Shown: positions 10,533 through 25,900, counted from the stretch's first letter. The stretch is DNA of 64,000 bases from Volvox africanus (GCA_030268105.1 BSDZ01000005.1:62001-126000), one strand, 5' to 3'. Program-made: numbers and translations. The notes: generated from the letters alone by a model not told the origin.

Positions 10533-10954
10533 TGTTGTATCCTTAATGCATTTCGGTAATTCATTAAGATATAATAATTATCTGTTTATTATTTTATAAT
10601 ATAATATATTTAATATCATATTAACTGTTTCATGTTTCCATCTGGCATTCGATTTGTGGATTTGGTCTCGGCTGTCGACGACCAATACTAACCGACTTCC
10701 TGAAACATCCGAACCTGTCGGTTACTCCATAACCTGTATGGAATGGGCCATTTACCGCCTGAATGGTAAATGGTGGAACATCTGGTTCCTGGTTCACTGA
10801 ATCTCCGGTTGTAGTGGTGACTTCTGAAGGTCACGCCCGGTTCGAGGCCTTATGGTCTCTCAAGTACGACCTAGTCGGCGGCTCTACTTAATCGGGCTCT
10901 GGCACAACAACCGGTATCTTTTGATACCACCCTTCGTGGGTACCATATACAACA
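10533..10954 (+). repeat. 3' long terminal repeat
   Basis: This 422-bp copy of 3,786-4,207 has one base difference by eye. It ends TACAACA and is followed directly by the second GCGTG duplication and satellite sequence in the original register. Confidence 0.95.
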
Positions 10955-13900
10955 GCGTGGTACAGATTCCCACACATTGGCCCAGCCCTTGTGAGCGCTC
11001 TGAGCATGTTATAGTCTCAAGAAAATCATCATTCGTGTCCTTAGGCAATACAGATCATTATTAATATTATTGTTTCGTGGTTCTTGTTGGCAATCGTATG
11101 CAAGGGGTTTATAGGTGTGGTACGGATTCTCACACATTGGCCCAGCCCTTGTGAGCGCTCTGAGCGTGTTATAGTCTCAAGAAAATCATCATTCGTGTCC
11201 TTAGGCAATACAGATCATTATTAATATTATTGTTTCGTGGTTCTTGCTGGCAATCGTATGCAAGGGGTTTATAGGTGTGGTACGGATTCCCACACATTGG
11301 CCCAGCCCTTGTGAGCGCTCTGAGCATGTTATAGTCTCAAGAAAATCATCATTCGTGTCCTTAGGCAATACAGATCATTATTAATATTATTGTTTCGTGG
11401 TTCTTGTTGGCAATCGTATGCAAGGGGTTTATAGGTGTGGTACGGATTCTCACACATTGGCCCAGCCCTTGTGAGCGCTCTGAGCGTGTTATAGTCTCAA
11501 GAAAATCATCATTCGTGTCCTTAGGCAATACAGATCATTATTAATATTATTGTTTCGTGGTTCTTGTTGGCAATCGTATGCAAGGGGTTTATAGGTGTGG
11601 TACGGATTCTCACACATTGGCCCAGCCCTTGTGAGCGCTCTGAGCGTGTTATAGTCTCAAGAAAATCATCATTCGTGTCCTTAGGCAATACAGATCATTA
11701 TTAATATTATTGTTTCGTGGTTCTTGCTGGCAATCGTATGCAAGGGGTTTATAGGTGTGGTACGGATTCCCACACATTGGCCCAGCCCTTGTGAGCGATC
11801 TGAGCGTGTTATAGTCTCAAGAAAATCATCATTCGTGTCCTTAGGCAATACAGATCATTATTAATATTATTGTTTCGTGGTTCTTGCTGGCAATCGTATG
11901 CAAGGGGTTTATAGGTGTGGTACGGATTCCCACACATTGGCCCAGCCCTTGTGAGCGCTCTGAGCATGTTATAGTCTCAAGAAAATCATCATTCGTGTCC
12001 TTAGGCAATACAGATCATTATCAATATTATTGTTTCGTGGTTCTTGCTGGCAATCGTATGCAAGGGGTTTATAGGTGTGGTACGGATTCTCACACATTGG
12101 CCCAGCCCTTGTGAGCGCTCTGAGCATGTTATAGTCTCAAGAAAATCATCATTCGTGTCCTTAGGCAATACAGATCATTATTAATATTATTGTTTCGTGG
12201 TTCTTGCTGGCAATCGTATGCAAGGGGTTTATAGGTGTGGTACGGATTCCCACACATTGGCCCAGCCCTTGTGAGCGCTCTGAGCGTGTTATAGTCTCAA
12301 GAAAATCATCATTCGTGTCCTTAGGCAATACAGATCATTATTAATATTATTGTTTCGTGGTTCTTGCTGGCAATCGTATGCAAGGGGTTTATAGGTGTGG
12401 TACGGATTCTCACACATTGGCCCAGCCCTTGTGAGCGCTCTGAGCGTGTTATAGTCTCAAGAAAATCATCATTCGTGTCCTTAGGCAATACAGATCATTA
12501 TTAATATTATTGTTTCGTGGTTCTTGCTGGCAATCGTATGCAAGGGGTTTATAGGTGTGGTACGGATTCTCACACATTGGCCCAGCCCTTGTGAGCGCTC
12601 TGAGCATGTTATAGTCTCAAGAAAATCATCATTCGTGTCCTTAGGCAATACAGATCATTATCAATATTATTGTTTCGTGGTTCTTGCTGGCAATCGTATG
12701 CAAGGGGTTTATAGGTGTGGTACGGATTCTCACACATTGGCCCAGCCCTTGTGAGCGCTCTGAGCATGTTATAGTCTCAAGAAAATCATCATTCGTGTCC
12801 TTAGGCAATACAGATCATTATTAATATTATTGTTTCGTGGTTCTTGCTGGCAATCGTATGCAAGGGGTTTATAGGTGTGGTACGGATTCCCACACATTGG
12901 CCCAGCCCTTGTGAGCGCTCTGAGCGTGTTATAGTCTCAAGAAAATCATCATTCGTGTCCTTAGGCAATACAGATCATTATTAATATTATTGTTTCGTGG
13001 TTCTTGCTGGCAATCGTATGCAAGGGGTTTATAGGTGTGGTACGGATTCCCACACATTGGCCCAGCCCTTGTGAGCGATCTGAGCGTGTTATAGTCTCAA
13101 GAAAATCATCATTCGTGTCCTTAGGCAATACAGATCATTATTAATATTATTGTTTCGTGGTTCTTGCTGGCAATCGTATGCAAGGGGTTTATAGGTGTGG
13201 TACGGATTCTCACACATTGGCCCAGCCCTTGTGAGCGCTCTGAGCATGTTATAGTCTCAAGAAAATCATCATTCGTGTCCTTAGGCAATACAGATCATTA
13301 TCAATATTATTGTTTCGTGGTTCTTGCTGGCAATCGTATGCAAGGGGTTTATAGGTGTGGTACGGATTCTCACACATTGGCCCAGCCCTTGTGAGCGCTC
13401 TGAGCATGTTATAGTCTCAAGAAAATCATCATTCGTGTCCTTAGGCAATACAGATCATTATTAATATTAATGTTTCGTGGTTCTTGTTGGCAATCGTATG
13501 CAAGGGGTTTATAGGTGTGGTACGGATTCTCACACATTGGCCCAGCCCTTGTGAGCGCTCTGAGCGTGTTATAGTCTCAAGAAAATCATCATTCGTGTCC
13601 TTAGGCAATACAGATCATTATTAATATTATTGTTTCGTGGTTCTTGCTGGCAATCGTATGCAAGGGGTTTATAGGTGTGGTACGGATTCCCACACATTGG
13701 CCCAGCCCTTGTGAGCGCTCTGAGCATGTTATAGTCTCAAGAAAATCATCATTCGTGTCCTTAGGCAATACAGATCATTATCAATATTATTGTTTCGTGG
13801 TTCTTGCTGGCAATCGTATGCAAGGGGTTTATAGGTGTGGTACGGATTCTCACACATTGGCCCAGCCCTTGTGAGCGCTCTGAGCATGTTATAGTCTCAA

Positions 13901-16900
13901 GAAAATCATCATTCGTGTCCTTAGGCAATACAGATCATTATTAATATTATTGTTTCGTGGTTCTTGCTGGCAATCGTATGCAAGGGGTTTATAGGTGTGG
14001 TACGGATTCTCACACATTGGCCCAGCCCTTGTGAGCGCTCTGAGCGTGTTATAGTCTCAAGAAAATCATCATTCGTGTCCTTAGGCAATACAGATCATTA
14101 TTAATATTATTGTTTCGTGGTTCTTGCTGGCAATCGTATGCAAGGGGTTTATAGGTGTGGTACGGATTCTCACACATTGGCCCAGCCCTTGTGAGCGCTC
14201 TGAGCATGTTATAGTCTCAAGAAAATCATCATTCGTGTCCTTAGGCAATACAGATCATTATCAATATTATTGTTTCGTGGTTCTTGCTGGCAATCGTATG
14301 CAAGGGGTTTATAGGTGTGGTACGGATTCTCACACATTGGCCCAGCCCTTGTGAGCGCTCTGAGCATGTTATAGTCTCAAGAAAATCATCATTCGTGTCC
14401 TTAGGCAATACAGATCATTATTAATATTATTGTTTCGTGGTTCTTGCTGGCAATCGTATGCAAGGGGTTTATAGGTGTGGTACGGATTCTCACACATTGG
14501 CCCAGCCCTTGTGAGCGCTCTGAGCGTGTTATAGTCTCAAGAAAATCATCATTCGTGTCCTTAGGCAATACAGATCATTATTAATATTATTGTTTCGTGG
14601 TTCTTGTTGGCAATCGTATGCAAGGGGTTTATAGGTGTGGTACGGATTCTCACACATTGGCCCAGCCCTTGTGAGCGCTCTGAGCGTGTTATAGTCTCAA
14701 GAAAATCATCATTCGTGTCCTTAGGCAATACAGATCATTATTAATATTATTGTTTCGTGGTTCTTGCTGGCAATCGTATGCAAGGGGTTTATAGGTGTGG
14801 TACGGATTCCCACACATTGGCCCAGCCCTTGTGAGCGCTCTGAGCATGTTATAGTCTCAAGAAAATCATCATTCGTGTCCTTAGGCAATACAGATCATTA
14901 TCAATATTATTGTTTCGTGGTTCTTGCTGGCAATCGTATGCAAGGGGTTTATAGGTGTGGTACGGATTCTCACACATTGGCCCAGCCCTTGTGAGCGCTC
15001 TGAGCGTGTTATAGTCTCAAGAAAATCATCATTCGTGTCCTTAGGCAATACAGATCATTATTAATATTATTGTTTCGTGGTTCTTGCTGGCAATCGTATG
15101 CAAGGGGTTTATAGGTGTGGTACGGATTCTCACACATTGGCCCAGCCCTTGTGAGCGCTCTGAGCGTGTTATAGTCTCAAGAAAATCATCATTCGTGTCC
15201 TTAGGCAATACAGATCATTATTAATATTATTGTTTCGTGGTTCTTGTTGGCAATCGTATGCAAGGGGTTTATAGGTGTGGTACGGATTCTCACACATTGG
15301 CCCAGCCCTTGTGAGCGCTCTGAGCGTGTTATAGTCTCAAGAAAATCATCATTCGTGTCCTTAGGCAATACAGATCATTATTAATATTATTGTTTCGTGG
15401 TTCTTGTTGGCAATCGTATGCAAGGGGTTTATAGGTGTGGTACGGATTCTCACACATTGGCCCAGCCCTTGTGAGCGCTCTGAGCGTGTTATAGTCTCAA
15501 GAAAATCATCATTCGTGTCCTTAGGAAATACAGATCATTATTAATATTATTGTTTCGTGGTTCTTGCTGGCAATCGTATGCAAGGGGTTTATAGGTGTGG
15601 TACGGATTCCCACACATTGGCCCAGCCCTTGTGAGCGATCTGAGCGTGTTATAGTCTCAAGAAAATCATCATTCGTGTCCTTAGGCAATACAGATCATTA
15701 TTAATATTATTGTTTCGTGGTTCTTGCTGGCAATCGTATGCAAGGGGTTTATAGGTGTGGTACGGATTCCCACACATTGGCCCAGCCCTTGTGAGCGCTC
15801 TGAGCGTGTTATAGTCTCAAGAAAATCATCATTCGTGTCCTTAGGCAATACAGATCATTATTAATATTATTGTTTCGTGGTTCTTGTTGGCAATCGTATG
15901 CAAGGGGTTTATAGGTGTGGTACGGATTCTCACACATTGGCCCAGCCCTTGTGAGCGCTCTGAGCGTGTTATAGTCTCAAGAAAATCATCATTCGTGTCC
16001 TTAGGCAATACAGATCATTATTAATATTATTGTTTCGTGGTTCTTGTTGGCAATCGTATGCAAGGGGTTTATAGGTGTGGTACGGATTCTCACACATTGG
16101 CCCAGCCCTTGTGAGCGCTCTGAGCGTGTTATAGTCTCAAGAAAATCATCATTCGTGTCCTTAGGAAATACAGATCATTATTAATATTATTGTTTCGTGG
16201 TTCTTGCTGGCAATCGTATGCAAGGGGTTTATAGGTGTGGTACGGATTCCCACACATTGGCCCAGCCCTTGTGAGCGATCTGAGCGTGTTATAGTCTCAA
16301 GAAAATCATCATTCGTGTCCTTAGGCAATACAGATCATTATTAATATTATTGTTTCGTGGTTCTTGCTGGCAATCGTATGCAAGGGGTTTATAGGTGTGG
16401 TACGGATTCTCACACATTGGCCCAGCCCTTGTGAGCGCTCTGAGCATGTTATAGTCTCAAGAAAATCATCATTCGTGTCCTTAGGCAATACAGATCATTA
16501 TCAATATTATTGTTTCGTGGTTCTTGCTGGCAATCGTATGCAAGGGGTTTATAGGTGTGGTACGGATTCCCACACATTGGCCCAGCCCTTGTGAGCGCTC
16601 TGAGCATGTTATAGTCTCAAGAAAATCATCATTCGTGTCCTTAGGCAATACAGATCATTATCAATATTATTGTTTCGTGGTTCTTGCTGGCAATCGTATG
16701 CAAGGGGTTTATAGGTGTGGTACGGATTCTCACACATTGGCCCAGCCCTTGTGAGCGCTCTGAGCATGTTATAGTCTCAAGAAAATCATCATTCGTGTCC
16801 TTAGGCAATACAGATCATTATTAATATTATTGTTTCGTGGTTCTTGCTGGCAATCGTATGCAAGGGGTTTATAGGTGTGGTACGGATTCCCACACATTGG

Positions 16901-19900
16901 CCCAGCCCTTGTGAGCGATCTGAGCGTGTTATAGTCTCAAGAAAATCATCATTCGTGTCCTTAGGCAATACAGATCATTATTAATATTATTGTTTCGTGG
17001 TTCTTGCTGGCAATCGTATGCAAGGGGTTTATAGGTGTGGTACGGATTCTCACACATTGGCCCAGCCCTTGTGAGCGCTCTGAGCGTGTTATAGTCTCAA
17101 GAAAATCATCATTCGTGTCCTTAGGCAATACAGATCATTATTAATATTATTGTTTCGTGGTTCTTGTTGGCAATCGTATGCAAGGGGTTTATAGGTGTGG
17201 TACGGATTCTCACACATTGGCCCAGCCCTTGTGAGCGCTCTGAGCGTGTTATAGTCTCAAGAAAATCATCATTCGTGTCCTTAGGAAATACAGATCATTA
17301 TTAATATTATTGTTTCGTGGTTCTTGCTGGCAATCGTATGCAAGGGGTTTATAGGTGTGGTACGGATTCCCACACATTGGCCCAGCCCTTGTGAGCGATC
17401 TGAGCGTGTTATAGTCTCAAGAAAATCATCATTCGTGTCCTTAGGCAATACAGATCATTATTAATATTATTGTTTCGTGGTTCTTGCTGGCAATCGTATG
17501 CAAGGGGTTTATAGGTGTGGTACGGATTCTCACACATTGGCCCAGCCCTTGTGAGCGCTCTGAGCATGTTATAGTCTCAAGAAAATCATCATTCGTGTCC
17601 TTAGGCAATACAGATCATTATCAATATTATTGTTTCGTGGTTCTTGCTGGCAATCGTATGCAAGGGGTTTATAGGTGTGGTACGGATTCCCACACATTGG
17701 CCCAGCCCTTGTGAGCGCTCTGAGCATGTTATAGTCTCAAGAAAATCATCATTCGTGTCCTTAGGCAATACAGATCATTATCAATATTATTGTTTCGTGG
17801 TTCTTGCTGGCAATCGTATGCAAGGGGTTTATAGGTGTGGTACGGATTCTCACACATTGGCCCAGCCCTTGTGAGCGCTCTGAGCATGTTATAGTCTCAA
17901 GAAAATCATCATTCGTGTCCTTAGGCAATACAGATCATTATTAATATTATTGTTTCGTGGTTCTTGCTGGCAATCGTATGCAAGGGGTTTATAGGTGTGG
18001 TACGGATTCCCACACATTGGCCCAGCCCTTGTGAGCGATCTGAGCGTGTTATAGTCTCAAGAAAATCATCATTCGTGTCCTTAGGCAATACAGATCATTA
18101 TTAATATTATTGTTTCGTGGTTCTTGCTGGCAATCGTATGCAAGGGGTTTATAGGTGTGGTACGGATTCTCACACATTGGCCCAGCCCTTGTGAGCGCTC
18201 TGAGCGTGTTATAGTCTCAAGAAAATCATCATTCGTGTCCTTAGGCAATACAGATCATTATTAATATTATTGTTTCGTGGTTCTTGCTGGCAATCGTATG
18301 CAAGGGGTTTATAGGTGTGGTACGGATTCTCACACATTGGCCCAGCCCTTGTGAGCGCTCTGAGCATGTTATAGTCTCAAGAAAATCATCATTCGTGTCC
18401 TTAGGCAATACAGATCATTATCAATATTATTGTTTCGTGGTTCTTGCTGGCAATCGTATGCAAGGGGTTTATAGGTGTGGTACGGATTCCCACACATTGG
18501 CCCAGCCCTTGTGAGCGCTCTGAGCGTGTTATAGTCTCAAGAAAATCATCATTCGTGTCCTTAGGCAATACAGATCATTATTAATATTACTGTTTCGTGG
18601 TTCTTGCTGGCAATCGTATGCAAGGGGTTTATAGGTGGGGTACGGATTCTCACACATTGGCCCAGCCCTTGTGAGCGCTCTGAGCGTGTTATAGTCTCAA
18701 GAAAATCATCATTCGTGTCCTTAGGCAATACAGATCATTATTAATATTATTGTTTCGTGGTTCTTGTTGGCAATCGTATGCAAGGGGTTTATAGGTGGGG
18801 TACGGATTCTCACACATTGGCCCAGCCCTTGTGAGCGCTCTGAGCGTGTTATAGTCTCAAGAAAATCATCATTCGTGTCCTTAGGCAATACAGATCATTA
18901 TTAATATTATTGTTTCGTGGTTCTTGTTGGCAATCGTATGCAAGGGGTTTATAGGTGTGGTACGGATTCTCACACATTGGCCCAGCCCTTGTGAGCGCTC
19001 TGAGCGTGTTATAGTCTCAAGAAAATCATCATTCGTGTCCTTAGGCAATACAGATCATTATTAATATTATTGTTTCGTGGTTCTTGCTGGCAATCGTATG
19101 CAAGGGGTTTATAGGCGTGGTACAGATTCCCACACATTGGCCCAGCCCTTGTGAGCGCTCTGAGCATGTTATAGTCTCAAGAAAATCATCATTCGTGTCC
19201 TTAGGCAATACAGATCATTATTAATATTATTGTTTCGTGGTTCTTGCTGGCAATCGTATGCAAGGGGTTTATAGGTGTGGTACGGATTCTCACACATTGG
19301 CCCAGCCCTTGTGAGCGCTCTGAGCGTGTTATAGTCTCAAGAAAATCATCATTCGTGTCCTTAGGCAATACAGATCATTATTAATATTATTGTTTCGTGG
19401 TTCTTGCTGGCAATCGTATGCAAGGGGTTTATAGGTGTGGTACGGATTCTCACACATTGGCCCAGCCCTTGTGAGCGCTCTGAGCATGTTATAGTCTCAA
19501 GAAAATCATCATTCGTGTCCTTAGGCAATACAGATCATTATCAATATTATTGTTTCGTGGTTCTTGCTGGCAATCGTATGCAAGGGGTTTATAGGTGGGG
19601 TACGGATTCTCACACATTGGCCCAGCCCTTGTGAGCGCTCTGAGCATGTTATAGTCTCAAGAAAATCATCATTCGTGTCCTTAGGCAATACAGATCATTA
19701 TTAATATTATTGTTTCGTGGTTCTTGCTGGCAATCGTATGCAAGGGGTTTATAGGTGTGGTACGGATTCCCACACATTGGCCCAGCCCTTGTGAGCGCTC
19801 TGAGCGTGTTATAGTCTCAAGAAAATCATCATTCGTGTCCTTAGGCAATACAGATCATTATTAATATTATTGTTTCGTGGTTCTTGCTGGCAATCGTATG

Positions 19901-22900
19901 CAAGGGGTTTATAGGTGTGGTACGGATTCCCACACATTGGCCCAGCCCTTGTGAGCGCTCTGAGCATGTTATAGTCTCAAGAAAATCATCATTCGTGTCC
20001 TTAGGCAATACAGATCATTATCAATATTATTGTTTCGTGGTTCTTGCTGGCAATCGTATGCAAGGGGTTTATAGGTGTGGTACGGATTCTCACACATTGG
20101 CCCAGCCCTTGTGAGCGCTCTGAGCATGTTATAGTCTCAAGAAAATCATCATTCGTGTCCTTAGGCAATACAGATCATTATTAATATTATTGTTTCGTGG
20201 TTCTTGCTGGCAATCGTATGCAAGGGGTTTATAGGTGTGGTACGGATTCCCACACATTGGCCCAGCCCTTGTGAGCGCTCTGAGCGTGTTATAGTCTCAA
20301 GAAAATCATCATTCGTGTCCTTAGGCAATACAGATCATTATTAATATTATTGTTTCGTGGTTCTTGCTGGCAATCGTATGCAAGGGGTTTATAGGTGTGG
20401 TACGGATTCTCACACATTGGCCCAGCCCTTGTGAGCGCTCTGAGCGTGTTATAGTCTCAAGAAAATCATCATTCGTGTCCTTAGGCAATACAGATCATTA
20501 TTAATATTATTGTTTCGTGGTTCTTGCTGGCAATCGTATGCAAGGGGTTTATAGGTGTGGTACGGATTCTCACACATTGGCCCAGCCCTTGTGAGCGCTC
20601 TGAGCATGTTATAGTCTCAAGAAAATCATCATTCGTGTCCTTAGGCAATACAGATCATTATCAATATTATTGTTTCGTGGTTCTTGCTGGCAATCGTATG
20701 CAAGGGGTTTATAGGTGTGGTACGGATTCCCACACATTGGCCCAGCCCTTGTGAGCGCTCTGAGCGTGTTATAGTCTCAAGAAAATCATCATTCGTGTCC
20801 TTAGGCAATACAGATCATTATTAATATTACTGTTTCGTGGTTCTTGCTGGCAATCGTATGCAAGGGGTTTATAGGTGGGGTACGGATTCTCACACATTGG
20901 CCCAGCCCTTGTGAGCGCTCTGAGCGTGTTATAGTCTCAAGAAAATCATCATTCGTGTCCTTAGGCAATACAGATCATTATTAATATTATTGTTTCGTGG
21001 TTCTTGTTGGCAATCGTATGCAAGGGGTTTATAGGTGTGGTACGGATTCTCACACATTGGCCCAGCCCTTGTGAGCGCTCTGAGCGTGTTATAGTCTCAA
21101 GAAAATCATCATTCGTGTCCTTAGGCAATACAGATCATTATTAATATTAATGTTTCGTGGTTCTTGTTGGCAATCGTATGCAAGGGGTTTATAGGTGTGG
21201 TACGGATTCTCACACATTGGCCCAGCCCTTGTGAGCGCTCTGAGCGTGTTATAGTCTCAAGAAAATCATCATTCGTGTCCTTAGGCAATACAGATCATTA
21301 TTAATATTATTGTTTCGTGGTTCTTGCTGGCAATCGTATGCAAGGGGTTTATAGGCGTGGTACAGATTCCCACACATTGGCCCAGCCCTTGTGAGCGCTC
21401 TGAGCATGTTATAGTCTCAAGAAAATCATCATTCGTGTCCTTAGGCAATACAGATCATTATTAATATTATTGTTTCGTGGTTCTTGTTGGCAATCGTATG
21501 CAAGGGGTTTATAGGTGTGGTACGGATTCTCACACATTGGCCCAGCCCTTGTGAGCGCTCTGAGCGTGTTATAGTCTCAAGAAAATCATCATTCGTGTCC
21601 TTAGGCAATACAGATCATTATTAATATTATTGTTTCGTGGTTCTTGTTGGCAATCGTATGCAAGGGGTTTATAGGTGTGGTACGGATTCTCACACATTGG
21701 CCCAGCCCTTGTGAGCGCTCTGAGCGTGTTATAGTCTCAAGAAAATCATCATTCGTGTCCTTAGGCAATACAGATCATTATTAATATTATTGTTTCGTGG
21801 TTCTTGTTGGCAATCGTATGCAAGGGGTTTATAGGTGTGGTACGGATTCTCACACATTGGCCCAGCCCTTGTGAGCGCTCTGAGCGTGTTATAGTCTCAA
21901 GAAAATCATCATTCGTGTCCTTAGGCAATACAGATCATTTTTAATATTATTGTTTCGTGGTTCTTGCTGGCAATCGTATGCAAGGGGTTTATAGGTGTGG
22001 TACGGATTCCCACACATTGGCCCAGCCCTTGTGAGCGATCTGAGCGTGTTATAGTCTCAAGAAAATCATCATTCGTGTCCTTAGGCAATACAGATCATTA
22101 TTAATATTATTGTTTCGTGGTTCTTGCTGGCAATCGTATGCAAGGGGTTTATAGGTGTGGTACGGATTCCCACACATTGGCCCAGCCCTTGTGAGCGCTC
22201 TGAGCGTGTTATAGTCTCAAGAAAATCATCATTCGTGTCCTTAGGCAATACAGATCATTATTAATATTATTGTTTCGTGGTTCTTGCTGGCAATCGTATG
22301 CAAGGGGTTTATAGGTGTGGTACGGATTCTCACACATTGGCCCAGCCCTTGTGAGCGCTCTGAGCATGTTATAGTCTCAAGAAAATCATCATTCGTGTCC
22401 TTAGGCAATACAGATCATTATCAATATTATTGTTTCGTGGTTCTTGCTGGCAATCGTATGCAAGGGGTTTATAGGTGTGGTACGGATTCCCACACATTGG
22501 CCCAGCCCTTGTGAGCGCTCTGAGCGTGTTATAGTCTCAAGAAAATCATCATTCGTGTCCTTAGGCAATACAGATCATTATTAATATTACTGTTTCGTGG
22601 TTCTTGCTGGCAATCGTATGCAAGGGGTTTATAGGTGGGGTACGGATTCTCACACATTGGCCCAGCCCTTGTGAGCGCTCTGAGCGTGTTATAGTCTCAA
22701 GAAAATCATCATTCGTGTCCTTAGGCAATACAGATCATTATTAATATTATTGTTTCGTGGTTCTTGTTGGCAATCGTATGCAAGGGGTTTATAGGTGTGG
22801 TACGGATTCTCACACATTGGCCCAGCCCTTGTGAGCGCTCTGAGCGTGTTATAGTCTCAAGAAAATCATCATTCGTGTCCTTAGGCAATACAGATCATTA

Positions 22901-25900
22901 TTAATATTAATGTTTCGTGGTTCTTGTTGGCAATCGTATGCAAGGGGTTTATAGGTGTGGTACGGATTCTCACACATTGGCCCAGCCCTTGTGAGCGCTC
23001 TGAGCGTGATATAGTCTCAAGAAAATCATCATTCGTGTCCTTAGGCAATACAGATCATTATTAATATTATTGTTTCGTGGTTCTTGCTGGCAATCGTATG
23101 CAAGGGGTTTATAGGTGTGGTACGGATTCTCACACATTGGCCCAGCCCTTGTGAGCGCTCTGAGCATGTTATAGTCTCAAGAAAATCATCATTCGTGTCC
23201 TTAGGCAATACAGATCATTATTAATATTAATGTTTCGTGGTTCTTGTTGGCAATCGTATGCAAGGGGTTTATAGGTGTGGTACGGATTCTCACACATTGG
23301 CCCAGCCCTTGTGAGCGCTCTGAGCGTGTTATAGTCTCAAGAAAATCATCATTCGTGTCCTTAGGCAATACAGATCATTATCAATATTATTGTTTCGTGG
23401 TTCTTGCTGGCAATTGTATGCAAGGGGTTTATAGGTGTGGTACGGATTCCCACACATTGGCCCAGCCCTTGTGAGCGATCTGAGCGTGTTATAGTCTCAA
23501 GAAAATCATCATTCGTGTCCTTAGGCAATACAGATCATTATTAATATTATTGTTTCGTGGTTCTTGCTGGCAATCGTATGCAAGGGGTTTATAGGTGTGG
23601 TACGGATTCCCACACATTGGCCCAGCCCTTGTGAGCGCTCTGAGCGTGTTATAGTCTCAAGAAAATCATCATTCGTGTCCTTAGGCAATACAGATCATTA
23701 TTAATATTATTGTTTCGTGGTTCTTGCTGGCAATCGTATGCAAGGGGTTTATAGGTGTGGTACGGATTCCCACACATTGGCCCAGCCCTTGTGAGCGCTC
23801 TGAGCGTGTTATAGTCTCAAGAAAATCATCATTCGTGTCCTTAGGCAATACAGATCATTATTAATATTATTGTTTCGTGGTTCTTGCTGGCAATCGTATG
23901 CAAGGGGTTTATAGGTGTGGTACGGATTCCCACACATTTGCCCAGCCCTTGTGAGCGCTCTGAGCGTGTTATAGTCTCAAGAAAATCATCATTCGTGTCC
24001 TTAGGCAATACAGATCATTATTAATATTATTGTTTCGTGGTTCTTGCTGGCAATCGTATGCAAGGGGTTTATAGGTGTGGTACGGATTCTCACACATTGG
24101 CCCAGCCCTTGTGAGCGCTCTGAGCATGTTATAGTCTCAAGAAAATCATCATTCGTGTCCTTAGGCAATACAGATCATTATCAATATTATTGTTTCGTGG
24201 TTCTTGCTGGCAATCGTATGCAAGGGGTTTATAGGTGTGGTACGGATTCCCACACATTGGCCCAGCCCTTGTGAGCGCTCTGAGCGTGTTATAGTCTCAA
24301 GAAAATCATCATTCGTGTCCTTAGGCAATACAGATCATTATTAATATTACTGTTTCGTGGTTCTTGCTGGCAATCGTATGCAAGGGGTTTATAGGTGGGG
24401 TACGGATTCTCACACATTGGCCCAGCCCTTGTGAGCGCTCTGAGCGTGTTATAGTCTCAAGAAAATCATCATTCGTGTCCTTAGGCAATACAGATCATTA
24501 TTAATATTATTGTTTCGTGGTTCTTGTTGGCAATCGTATGCAAGGGGTTTATAGGTGTGGTACGGATTCTCACACATTGGCCCAGCCCTTGTGAGCGCTC
24601 TGAGCGTGTTATAGTCTCAAGAAAATCATCATTCGTGTCCTTAGGCAATACAGATCATTATTAATATTATTGTTTCGTGGTTCTTGTTGGCAATCGTATG
24701 CAAGGGGTTTATAGGTGTGGTACGGATTCTCACACATTGGCCCAGCCCTTGTGAGCGCTCTGAGCGTGTTATAGTCTCAAGAAAATCATCATTCGTGTCC
24801 TTAGGCAATACAGATCATTATTAATATTAATGTTTCGTGGTTCTTGTTGGCAATCGTATGCAAGGGGTTTATAGGTGTGGTACGGATTCTCACACATTGG
24901 CCCAGCCCTTGTGAGCGCTCTGAGCGTGATATAGTCTCAAGAAAATCATCATTCGTGTCCTTAGGCAATACAGATCATTATTAATATTACTGTTTCGTGG
25001 TTCTTGCTGGCAATCGTATGCAAGGGGTTTATAGGTGGGGTACGGATTCTCACACATTGGCCCAGCCCTTGTGAGCGCTCTGAGCGTGTTATAGTCTCAA
25101 GAAAATCATCATTCGTGTCCTTAGGCAATACAGATCATTATTAATATTATTGTTTCGTGGTTCTTGCTGGCAATCGTATGCAAGGGGTTTATAGGTGTGG
25201 TACGGATTCCCACACATTGGCCCAGCCCTTGTGAGCGCTCTGAGCGTGTTATAGTCTCAAGAAAATCATCATTCGTGTCCTTAGGCAATACAGATCATTA
25301 TTAATATTATTGTTTCGTGGTTCTTGCTGGCAATCGTATGCAAGGGGTTTATAGGTGTGGTACGGATTCTCACACATTGGCCCAGCCCTTGTGAGCGCTC
25401 TGAGCATGTTATAGTCTCAAGAAAATCATCATTCGTGTCCTTAGGCAATACAGATCATTATCAATATTATTGTTTCGTGGTTCTTGCTGGCAATCGTATG
25501 CAAGGGGTTTATAGGTGTGGTACGGATTCCCACACATTGGCCCAGCCCTTGTGAGCGCTCTGAGCGTGTTATAGTCTCAAGAAAATCATCATTCGTGTCC
25601 TTAGGCAATACAGATCATTATTAATATTACTGTTTCGTGGTTCTTGCTGGCAATCGTATGCAAGGGGTTTATAGGTGGGGTACGGATTCTCACACATTGG
25701 CCCAGCCCTTGTGAGCGCTCTGAGCGTGTTATAGTCTCAAGAAAATCATCATTCGTGTCCTTAGGCAATACAGATCATTATTAATATTATTGTTTCGTGG
25801 TTCTTGTTGGCAATCGTATGCAAGGGGTTTATAGGTGTGGTACGGATTCTCACACATTGGCCCAGCCCTTGTGAGCGCTCTGAGCGTGTTATAGTCTCAA

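Larger units (their letters stand above)
3786..10954 (+). mobile_element. Ty3/gypsy chromovirus LTR retrotransposon, apparently complete and recent
   Basis: The 7,169-bp element has 422-bp direct LTRs bounded by TGTTGTA and TACAACA. It also has a primer-binding-like site, a gag frame with a zinc knuckle, and a pol frame ordered protease, reverse transcriptase, RNase H, integrase, chromodomain. A purine tract precedes the 3' LTR, and five-base target duplications flank the element. The order RT-RH-IN plus a chromodomain places it among the chromoviruses (Metaviridae). The LTRs differ at one base by eye, so the insertion is young. The only break in coding is a single TAG between gag and pol, which are in the same frame. 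It lies within one monomer of the satellite. Confidence 0.96.
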
